DNA of 15,271 nt, taken from contig JACRMO010000212.1 of the NCBI GenBank assembly GCA_016214925.1, positions 9,196-24,466 on the forward strand. Direction: 5' to 3'. The notes under the pieces are model-generated. The model was not told where the DNA came from. It saw nothing but the letters and a program-made list of their open reading frames with translations, and made no database searches. The DNA is from Gammaproteobacteria bacterium. Lineage in GTDB: Bacteria > Pseudomonadota > Gammaproteobacteria > Thiohalobacterales > Thiohalobacteraceae. A program made the translations under genes and the position numbers. Positions 1-6,087 of the stretch are shown here, in pieces (position 1 is the first letter of the stretch; the number at the start of each line of letters is the position of its first letter).

Positions 1-377
1 AGGATTGGATTCCCTACGCCCAATTACCCGCTCGCATTCATCAAGCGGATATTCTCCTCGGCGTGTTCGGCGCGACACCCAAGGCCGGCCGCGTCATCCC
101 CAACAAAGTGTATCAGGCACTGGCCTGTGGCAAGCCGGTGATCACGCAGCACAGCGCGGCCTACCCTGCCGAACTTGTCGATAACCAAGACTCGGGCCTG
201 ACGTGGATCGCCGCGGACGATCCGGCGGCATTGGCGCAGGCGGTGCGTGATCTGGCTGCCGACACGCACGCACGACATGCGCAAGGCGAGGCTGCCTGCC
301 GCGGCTATCAGACACACTTTTCGCAGGCGCACATACGCGCCACACTGGAGAAGCTGCTGCGTGATGAACTGCCGTGA
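1..377 (+). CDS. Glycosyltransferase, C-terminal part only (GT4/group 1-like)
   Basis: The reading frame is open from base 3 to a TGA at 375-377, so 124 C-terminal residues are visible and the start lies outside the window. The segment LGVFG followed by a Lys-Ala-Gly-Arg-Val-Ile-Pro-Asn-Lys stretch and then [12 protein letters not shown] is typical of the nucleotide-sugar-binding half of GT-B glycosyltransferases. In these the conserved Lys and the ALACGKPV stretch line the donor site. The tail (about residues 75-124) is a helical cap rich in Ala and charged residues. The gene converges on the O-antigen-ligase-like gene, with 33 bases between the two stops and no clear terminator. With the LPS genes next door, a role in surface polysaccharide assembly is likely, but donor and acceptor cannot be told. 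Confidence 0.75.
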   Translation, partial: DWIPYAQLPARIHQADILLGVFGATPKAGRVIPNKVYQALACGKPVITQHSAAYPAELVDNQDSGLTWIAADDPAALAQAVRDLAADTHARHAQGEAACRGYQTHFSQAHIRATLEKLLRDELP

Positions 378-410
378 GGGAGCCGTGAAGGAAATGGACG
401 TCGATCGCGT

Positions 411-1583
411 CTAAGTTGACGCGCGCCGTACCACTCCCAGCGACCACAGCGCCGCCAGCAGCATCGGCAGATACAGCGCGAACTGGCGCGAGGCATAGGA
501 AAAACTCAGCAACCCGGCCACCAGCAGGGCCGTTGTCGATGCCAGAAACAAACCTGCCCAGGCACCCTGCTCGCCACCGGCGCGCGCCACGCGCCAGCCA
601 CGCACGAACGGCGTTGCCACAAACGCCAGCAATGCCGTCAAACCGAGCAGTCCGGTTTCATACCAGGCATCGAACAAAAAATTGTGCAGATGGCCAAGCG
701 AGTAATTGCGCAACACCTGCACCACCTCGGGATAGTTGCTGACATTAGCCATGCCGACACCGAGCAGCGCGTTTGCCGGCGGATGCGCCAACGCCTGGCG
801 CCAGAGTTGACTGCGGAAGCTGGTGAATTTGTCCAACCAGACGATCCAGTCAGTGCTGCCCGCCTGCCGAAAGAACGTCTCATAGCTAACACCAACGGCA
901 ATCGCCAGTAACACCAACCCAACCAGCGCCACCTTACCCAGCGGCCAACGCAGCACAAACATGCCATACACAATCAGCGCCGCCAACAAACCCGCCAGCG
1001 CGGCACGCCCTTGCGACAGCGCGACATATGTCATCACGACGGCCACCAGAACCAGGCCGATCCAGCGCCCCCAGCGCAGCTTACGCATGACGACGAGATA
1101 ATAGAGAGAGAACGGCAAGAGGAAGGGCAAATTGTCCTCCACCATATGCGTGGTCGGAAGGAAGGCTGGGTCCTGCATTTTGAAAGGCAACACCGCGAGC
1201 AAGGCCGCGAGCAGGAGCAAACCTGCCACACCCAAGGCTGCAATGAAGCGCCGCATCGCCTCGGGCTGCCGCGCGAGCACGATTAGCGTGAAATAGAACG
1301 CCAGCGTGTGCAACGCGAACTTGATCCATTCATGAAAACCCGCGCGCGCATCCAAGGCGCCGGGCACGCTGAGCAGGTAAGCAAGCAACAATGCCGCGTA
1401 CAACAACAGCGCCGGACGCTCAACCCGCATCCGGCTACCCGGCACGGCGATCAGTGCCCAGAGCAGATAGACCAGTAACAGGATATTGATCAATGCCCGC
1501 CCGCCGACCTGCGCCGCAGGCGTCAGCAACGGTAGCAACCAGCCATATTCAAAGAACGCAGAGCGGATTCTCTCTCGTATCAC
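411..1583 (-). CDS. O-antigen ligase-like polytopic membrane protein (Wzy_C/WaaL family)
   Basis: A 390-residue protein, very hydrophobic, with about ten or more predicted membrane helices. Seen directly: a SQGR motif at residues 190-193 and, in the large loop before the last helices, HLHNFLFDAWYETGLLGL around 298-315. These match the two hallmarks of the Wzy_C family: an Arg after a Ser-rich helix end, and the His-x-His-Asn loop followed by E-x-GLLGL. Family members ligate O-antigen to lipid A-core on the periplasmic face, polymerise O units, or glycosylate pilins. The start is a GTG at 1583 whose GTGA overlaps the stop of the GT9 gene by 4 bases, so translation is probably coupled. It is the last gene of the - strand LPS run. 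WaaL-type ligase is the most likely role from context, but a Wzy polymerase cannot be excluded. Confidence 0.8.
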   Translation of the reverse strand: MIRERIRSAFFEYGWLLPLLTPAAQVGGRALINILLLVYLLWALIAVPGSRMRVERPALLLYAALLLAYLLSVPGALDARAGFHEWIKFALHTLAFYFTLIVLARQPEAMRRFIAALGVAGLLLLAALLAVLPFKMQDPAFLPTTHMVEDNLPFLLPFSLYYLVVMRKLRWGRWIGLVLVAVVMTYVALSQGRAALAGLLAALIVYGMFVLRWPLGKVALVGLVLLAIAVGVSYETFFRQAGSTDWIVWLDKFTSFRSQLWRQALAHPPANALLGVGMANVSNYPEVVQVLRNYSLGHLHNFLFDAWYETGLLGLTALLAFVATPFVRGWRVARAGGEQGAWAGLFLASTTALLVAGLLSFSYASRQFALYLPMLLAALWSLGVVRRAST

Positions 1584-2602
1584 TCGACAATCTCACTTTC
1601 ATTGCGCATGGCGAAACGTTCTTTCAACATCGCGACCATGCCATCGAATACCTGGGCGACCTCGATGGCATCCATGCCTTCGCGCGCTGGATAGATCGGT
1701 GTCAGCGCAGGGAAATAGCCCGCCAGAACCGCGGAGATCGGCCTGCCGAACAAACCCAAGGTGGGACATCCCACGGCAGCCGCGATATTCATGACGCCCG
1801 TATCGTTACCGACGAACAGATCCACACCCGCCAGCAACGCCACAACCTGATCCAGCGGACGATCCAGATACACCACGAGACGGTCTGTATCGCCAGGCTT
1901 CAGACAGGCCCGGATCGAATCCACCAGCACCTGATCCGCGCCACTGCCCAGCAGGATATGCGTTCCCCCGAACGCATCCAAGCTGCGCTGGATCAACTGC
2001 GCGAAGCGCTCGGCAGGCCAACGCCGATCGGCCTCACTGCACCCGATCCCGTAAGCCATCAGCGGCGCGGGGCCGAGCTGCGCGGGAAATTCCAGGCCCG
2101 CTGCAACAGCCAACGCGGGATGGTCTGGCGCGGATTCTTTCAAGATGCCTTGCCGTCTCAGCAGATCGAGGTACCGGCTCTGACGCGCGAGCGGATGCAG
2201 TCGCCGAGCACCGCGCAGAAACGGCCCACGGTTCAGGAACAACCGCTGCAGGCCCATACCGTAACCGTAACGCTGCGGGATCCTGGCCAGTGCCGCGAGC
2301 AGACCGTAGCGTGGGCTCGGATGCAGCAGCCACACCTGCCGATAAGCCTGCGCGCGCAATTGACCGGCGAGATGCAGTAAGCCGTGCATGCCGCTGTGCA
2401 GGCCCTCATCGCCGCGCTCCAGCCAAAGCACCCGATCCAACCAGGTTTGCCCTCTGAGAAGCCCATCGGCATGGCTGCGTCGCTTGGTCAGCAGGTCGAT
2501 GCGCCGCTCCGGTTGCAGCGCGGCAATCGCCGTGAGGGCCGGCAGATGCCAGACCATGTCGCCGATGCCGGGCAGCGGCTGAATGACTAAGGTGCTGCTC
2601 AC
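1580..2602 (-). CDS. Glycosyltransferase family 9 (LPS heptosyltransferase-like)
   Basis: A 340-residue protein, the usual length for WaaC/WaaF/WaaQ-type enzymes, which transfer heptose from ADP-heptose to the LPS inner core on the cytoplasmic face of the inner membrane. The N-terminal motif PLPGIGDMVWHLPAL places Asp15 where these enzymes have their catalytic base. The donor-site signatures are GIGCSEADRRWPAERFAQL (residues 185-203) and VGNDTGVMNIAAAVGCPTLG (264-283), close to the family pattern ND-[ST]-G-x-x-H-x-AAA. Here the usual His is Asn272, which could mean a different donor or a divergent paralogue. The start is GTG at 2602, overlapping the stop of the upstream GT4 gene by 4 bases (GTGA). 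The downstream ligase gene overlaps in the same way. Whether it is WaaF, WaaC or WaaQ cannot be decided here. Confidence 0.85.
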   Translation of the reverse strand: MSSTLVIQPLPGIGDMVWHLPALTAIAALQPERRIDLLTKRRSHADGLLRGQTWLDRVLWLERGDEGLHSGMHGLLHLAGQLRAQAYRQVWLLHPSPRYGLLAALARIPQRYGYGMGLQRLFLNRGPFLRGARRLHPLARQSRYLDLLRRQGILKESAPDHPALAVAAGLEFPAQLGPAPLMAYGIGCSEADRRWPAERFAQLIQRSLDAFGGTHILLGSGADQVLVDSIRACLKPGDTDRLVVYLDRPLDQVVALLAGVDLFVGNDTGVMNIAAAVGCPTLGLFGRPISAVLAGYFPALTPIYPAREGMDAIEVAQVFDGMVAMLKERFAMRNESEIVE

Positions 2603-3720
2603 TGTCCGCCCACCAAGGACTGATACAGTTCGAGTGTGCTATCGAGCATGCGCTGCAAGGTGAATGGATGCCCACCCGGCACAGCCGGGGTCTTGCTGAG
2701 AAAATTCTCGACCCGTGCTATCAGCTCATCGCGATCACCGACCGGAACGCGACCTTCCGGAAAGATCGTTGCCAGAATTTCGCCCACACCGCCGTGATCG
2801 TAGCCGACCACCGGCACGCCCAATGCCAGCGCTTCGAGTACGGTGCGGCCGAAGGATTCCGGCTGCTGCGACAGCGACAGCACCATATTGGAACTCGCAT
2901 ACACCTCGCGCATGTCGTTGCGCGCGCCGGTGAAGGTGATGTGTGCTTCCAAACCGCGGTCGCGTACGCTGCGATGCAGACTCTCGGCATACTTCTGCCG
3001 GCGCGGGTCTTCGGCGCCGACGATCAAACCTTGCACGGGCAGTTTACGTTCGACCAGCCGTGCGATCAGCTCGATGAAATCCTCATGACCTTTGAGGCGC
3101 GTCAATCGCCCCGGCAGCGTCAGCACATAACTGTCGAGCAGATGCGGATAACGTTGGAACCAGGTCTGCGACCAGGCAGGCGGCGGACGATGGCCATGCG
3201 GGTAGAGTTTGGAATCGACGCCGCGCGGAATCACGCAAATATGCGCCGGGTCCGTCCGCGGATAGTTATCGAGGATATAGCGTTGCACCGACTCGGACAC
3301 GGCGATCACGCGCTCGCCCTTGGTCATCACCGCGCTGTAGCGACTGACGCTGTAGAAACCGTGCACGGTGGTGATGAAGCGCGGCCGCGTCTGCGGATTC
3401 ATGCCGCGCCAGGCGCGATAGGCGACCCAGGCCGGCAGACGCGAACGCGCGTGCAAAATATCGACGTGTTCGTCGCGCAGGAATTTGCGCAGCTTGCGGA
3501 TGAAGCGCAGCGTCGCCAGCGATTTCGCGCCGACCGTCCAGGGCACATGTTCGATCTTGTGCCGCGCCAACTCATGCACCATGCGCCCGCCGGCGGAGAT
3601 GACGATGGCGCGATGCCCGCGCCGCACCAGCTCGGCGCCGACCTCGACCGTGCCGCGTTCGACGCCGCCGGACTCCATGTCCGGCAGGATCTGCACGACC
3701 GTTAAGCGCCGTTGTACCAT
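2599..3720 (-). CDS. Glycosyltransferase family 4 (LPS/polysaccharide biosynthesis)
   Basis: A GT-B fold retaining glycosyltransferase of 373 residues when started at the ATG at 3718-3720. The frame stays open to 3801, but the first 27 codons of that longer version encode a low-quality segment antisense-like to the neighbour. The family-typical N-terminus (VVQILPDMESGGVERG) begins right after the chosen Met. Seen: the ESGGVER glycine loop near residues 16-22, THVHG-like TTVHGFY at 117-123, the donor-domain start LPGRLTRLKGHEDF at 202-215, and the EX7E motif spanning Glu288 and Glu296 in PESFGRTVLEALALGVPVVG. Such enzymes build LPS core or O-antigen chains at the cytoplasmic membrane. The start lies 19 bases inside the upstream ELM1-family gene and the end overlaps the GT9 start, so it belongs to the coupled run. 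The sugar specificity is unknown. Confidence 0.85.
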   Translation of the reverse strand: MVQRRLTVVQILPDMESGGVERGTVEVGAELVRRGHRAIVISAGGRMVHELARHKIEHVPWTVGAKSLATLRFIRKLRKFLRDEHVDILHARSRLPAWVAYRAWRGMNPQTRPRFITTVHGFYSVSRYSAVMTKGERVIAVSESVQRYILDNYPRTDPAHICVIPRGVDSKLYPHGHRPPPAWSQTWFQRYPHLLDSYVLTLPGRLTRLKGHEDFIELIARLVERKLPVQGLIVGAEDPRRQKYAESLHRSVRDRGLEAHITFTGARNDMREVYASSNMVLSLSQQPESFGRTVLEALALGVPVVGYDHGGVGEILATIFPEGRVPVGDRDELIARVENFLSKTPAVPGGHPFTLQRMLDSTLELYQSLVGGQ

Positions 3721-4631
3721 CGTTGCATGATCTCGCGCGCGACCCGCGTCGCTTCGCTGAAGGGTTGCTTGGGCGGGCGCAAATCCGCGCCCGAACGCCA
3801 CTGGGAAAAACTGGTCACGTGCTCGGTGTCGACCAGACTTTGAATGCCGCTGGCGACACGGTCCTCACCTTGCGCTGGTATGTCGATCAGACCCACCGCC
3901 GCACCGGCGGTCAATGCTTCGTAGATCATGGACACACTGTCGGCGCTGACCCACACCGTACCGGCCCAGGCCAACTGCGTGGGCAGCCATTCGGCGTCGG
4001 TCTGTTCAAAGGGAACGACTTCGATGCGCGTCGGGTCGATGATCTTGTTCAACGCCGCGACGAAGCCCGGCGGCGTGCGCCGCGAGGTGGTCAGTCGCCA
4101 GCGTTGCTGCGCCGGACTGCGCGCCTGGATCTGCGCGATCTGTTCCAACACCTCGCGCTCCGACCAGCGGTGATGCTTCGACGGGCCGCCGATCAGGATC
4201 AGACCCTGCCGCGGATCTTTGGCCGCACCAGGCCGCACACGATTGAGCGCGCCCTGGGTAATGAATACATTTTCGGCCGGACGCGGCGCATCGTGCAGCG
4301 GGATCGCGCAGAGATCGAACCAACCGCCGGGCAGACTCGGCTGCATCAGCACCACGGCGCGCCCACCGCGCGCGCGCCGCGCCGCCAATAGAGGCACATG
4401 CGTCGCGTGCCCCGCGCCCAAGAGAATATCCGGATCGGGCAAGATATCGCCCCAGGGAAACCACCACACCGCCCAGGCACCCGCGGCGGCGAAACTGTTC
4501 GGCGCGACGATGTCGTGAACTTCGACCGGCCGATGCATCTGCAACGCCTGCACCAGACCGGCGGTCTGATTTTCGTGGCCGGGTTTGCCGTCGATGAAGC
4601 GCCAGATGATCAGGGGGCGTGAGTTATTCAT
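3702..4631 (-). CDS. ELM1-family (DUF1022) protein, GT-B-like
   Basis: A 309-residue protein recognised by its N-terminal GKPGHENQTAGL (residues 15-26) and by SADSVSMIYEALTAGAAVGL in the C-terminal half, both typical of the family named after plant mitochondrial-fission factor ELM1. Bacterial members have a glycosyltransferase-B-like layout and are found beside LPS and lipid A genes, so a role in cell-envelope glycoconjugates is inferred. The biochemical reaction is not established. GGPSKHHRW near residues 148-156 is another family motif. The start ATG at 4629-4631 has no obvious Shine-Dalgarno sequence, which is odd for the first gene of a coupled run. The gene overlaps the GT4 start by 19 bases. 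No membrane segment is evident. The family call is firm, the function is not. Confidence 0.85.
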   Translation of the reverse strand: MNNSRPLIIWRFIDGKPGHENQTAGLVQALQMHRPVEVHDIVAPNSFAAAGAWAVWWFPWGDILPDPDILLGAGHATHVPLLAARRARGGRAVVLMQPSLPGGWFDLCAIPLHDAPRPAENVFITQGALNRVRPGAAKDPRQGLILIGGPSKHHRWSEREVLEQIAQIQARSPAQQRWRLTTSRRTPPGFVAALNKIIDPTRIEVVPFEQTDAEWLPTQLAWAGTVWVSADSVSMIYEALTAGAAVGLIDIPAQGEDRVASGIQSLVDTEHVTSFSQWRSGADLRPPKQPFSEATRVAREIMQRWYNGA

Positions 4632-4661
4632 CGAGAGGGCTGAATATGAGATTTGAAACGA

Positions 4662-4747
4662 TTCACACCAAAGCTCGCAAAGAACGCAGAGAACGCAGAG
4701 AACACATAATCAAATTTCTTTGCGCGCTTTGCGTGCTTCGGTGTGAA
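4662..4747. repeat. Imperfect palindrome with 21-base arms
   Basis: The left arm 4662-4682 (TTCACACCAAAGCTCGCAAAG) is the near-perfect reverse complement of 4727-4747, with two mismatches. The interior holds a 9-base tandem repeat (GAACGCAGA twice) and an A/T-rich centre. The purine-rich 'caaagaacgcagagaacgcag' style is one I associate with dispersed intergenic repeats in many proteobacteria. It fills most of the 150-base gap between the ELM1-family gene and the zinc-finger gene. It is not followed by a T-tract, so it is not a standard terminator. Confidence 0.65.
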
Positions 4748-4781
4748 GTCCATTCGGCGCAATATGCTGCGCCGGCGCATG

Positions 4782-5003
4782 CTACTTGTCTTGCAACACG
4801 TAATCCGCGCCGCAATACGGGCACTTGGCCTGACCGGTCGCTTCGATGGCCAGATACACGCGCGGATGCGAATTCCACAGGCTCATGCTGTCCATCGGGC
4901 AGTGCAGCGGCAGATCGGCGCGCGTGACTTCGTAGCGATTCTGCGCGTTGGGCTCGCTGTATTTCGCGCTGCCTACGGCCGCGGCGGTATTGGGGTTGGT
5001 CAT
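4782..5003 (-). CDS. Small CHCC-type zinc-finger protein (NDUFS6-like, zf-CHCC)
   Basis: A 73-residue protein started at the ATG 5001-5003, which has a GGAG ribosome site 8 bases upstream. The frame runs on to 5057, but the extra residues come from a palindromic repeat and are unlikely to be translated. Four probable zinc ligands follow the family order Cys-His-Cys-Cys: Cys35 in LHCPMD, His46 in NSHPRVYL, Cys61 and Cys64 in AKCPYCGADYVL. This is the bacterial counterpart of the zinc domain of mitochondrial complex I subunit NDUFS6. Bacterial members commonly sit near ilvE and LPS genes, and their job is not established. The protein is probably cytoplasmic, with no signal peptide or membrane helix. 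It lies 143 bases downstream of ilvE and is bracketed by two different palindromes. Confidence 0.9.
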   Translation of the reverse strand: MTNPNTAAAVGSAKYSEPNAQNRYEVTRADLPLHCPMDSMSLWNSHPRVYLAIEATGQAKCPYCGADYVLQDK

Positions 5004-5025
5004 TGCGTTCTCCGAAAACAGTCTG

Positions 5026-5137
5026 CGTAGGATGGGTGAAGGCGTTTTGTGCCGCAACCCATCATGGTATGTCCATGCCCGTCGATAATGGAGCGCACCG
5101 CACCTGATGGGTTACGCTGCGCTCCACCCATCCTACG
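5026..5137. repeat. Composite palindromic repeat, copy 1 of a family
   Basis: The outer arms CGTAGGATGGGTG (5026-5038) and 5125-5137 are exact reverse complements, and so are the inner arms AACCCATCA (5056-5064) and 5105-5113. An alternative hairpin pairs GGAGCGCA (5090-5097) with 5118-5125, so the right side can fold in two exclusive ways. The same layout recurs at 12090-12177. The element fills the gap between ilvE and the zinc-finger gene. It lacks a T-tract. Confidence 0.8.
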
Positions 5138-5146
5138 TAGGCGCAT

Positions 5147-6067
5147 TCACACTAGCGCCAACCACTCCGAATGCTTGGCGTGACGGCCGTGCACCAGATC
5201 GAAATAGGTCGCCTGCAATTGCGTGGTGATCGGCCCGCGCGTGCCGCTGCCGATCATGCGGCCGTCGACTTCACGGATCGGCGTGACTTCGGCGGCGGTA
5301 CCGGTGAAGAAGGCCTCGTCGGCCACATAGACTTCATCGCGGGTGATGCGCTTCTCTTTCACCGGGATGCCCGCCTCGGCCGCCAGCGTGAACAGCGTGT
5401 CGCGGGTGATGCCGTCGAGCGCGGAGGTGAGATCGGGCGTGTAGATCACGCCGTTGCGCACGATGAAGATGTTCTCGCCGGAACCTTCGGCGACGTAGCC
5501 TTCGGTATCCAGCAGCATGGCCTCGTCGTGGCCCGACGCCAGCGCCTCGCGCAGGGCCAGCATGGAGTTCATGTAGTTGCCGTTGGCCTTGGCCTTGCAC
5601 ATGGTGATGTTCACGTGATGACGCGTGAACGAGGAGGTCTTGATGCGGATGCCGCGCTCCATGTTCTCGGCGCCGAGATAGGCGCCCCAGGTCCAGGCGG
5701 CGACCATGCAATGCACTTTGAGATTGTCGGCGCGCAGGCCCATGCCCTCGGAACCGTAGAAGCACATCGGGCGGATATAGGCCGACTCCAACTTGTTCTC
5801 ACGCACCACGGCACGCTGCGCGTCGTTGAGCGTGGCCTTGTCCCAGGGCATCGGCATCATCAGGATGTGCGCGGAGCGAAACAACCGGTCGGTGTGTGCG
5901 TCGAGACGAAAGATCGCCGTGCCCTTATCGGTCTTGTAGGCGCGCACGCCCTCGAACACGCCCATGCCGTAATGCAGGGTGTGGGTGAGCACATGCACCT
6001 TGGCCTCGCGCCAGGGAACCATTTCCCCGTCCAGCCAGATGACGCCGTCACGATCGGCCATCGACAT
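5147..6067 (-). CDS. ilvE: Branched-chain amino acid aminotransferase (class IV PLP enzyme)
   Basis: A 306-residue enzyme, the normal length for IlvE, which exchanges the amino group between glutamate and the 2-oxo acids of valine, leucine and isoleucine in the cytoplasm. Seen: LHYGMGVFEGVRAY at residues 31-44, YIRPMCFYG around 97-105, Lys160 in KANGNYMNS as the probable pyridoxal phosphate lysine, EGSGENIF at 194-201, TSALDGITRDT, and the C-terminal FFTGTAAEVTPIREVDGR typical of the family. The ATG at 6067 is chosen because GAGGAG lies about 7 bases upstream. A second ATG two codons later (6061) is possible, while the longer open frame to 6115 overlaps glnE and has no support. It follows glnE by 20 bases and is probably cotranscribed. 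The glnE-ilvE-LPS order is known from Pseudomonas. Confidence 0.95.
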   Translation of the reverse strand: MSMADRDGVIWLDGEMVPWREAKVHVLTHTLHYGMGVFEGVRAYKTDKGTAIFRLDAHTDRLFRSAHILMMPMPWDKATLNDAQRAVVRENKLESAYIRPMCFYGSEGMGLRADNLKVHCMVAAWTWGAYLGAENMERGIRIKTSSFTRHHVNITMCKAKANGNYMNSMLALREALASGHDEAMLLDTEGYVAEGSGENIFIVRNGVIYTPDLTSALDGITRDTLFTLAAEAGIPVKEKRITRDEVYVADEAFFTGTAAEVTPIREVDGRMIGSGTRGPITTQLQATYFDLVHGRHAKHSEWLALV

Positions 6068-6087
6068 CGTACTTCTCCTCAATGCGT

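Noticed and set aside
1493..3705. Long + strand open frames (1493-2380 and 2668-3705) antisense to the GT9 and GT4 genes
   Set aside because: The - strand frames carry full glycosyltransferase motifs and tight overlaps; the + strand products show no recognisable motif.
3721..3801. Longer start for the GT4 gene, adding 27 residues
   Set aside because: The family motif starts just after the Met at 3720, and the extra stretch only mirrors the overlapping ELM1-family gene.
4662..4747. CRISPR-like or terminator reading of the repeat upstream of the ELM1-family gene
   Set aside because: There are only two short tandem units without spacers, and the stem is not followed by a T-tract.
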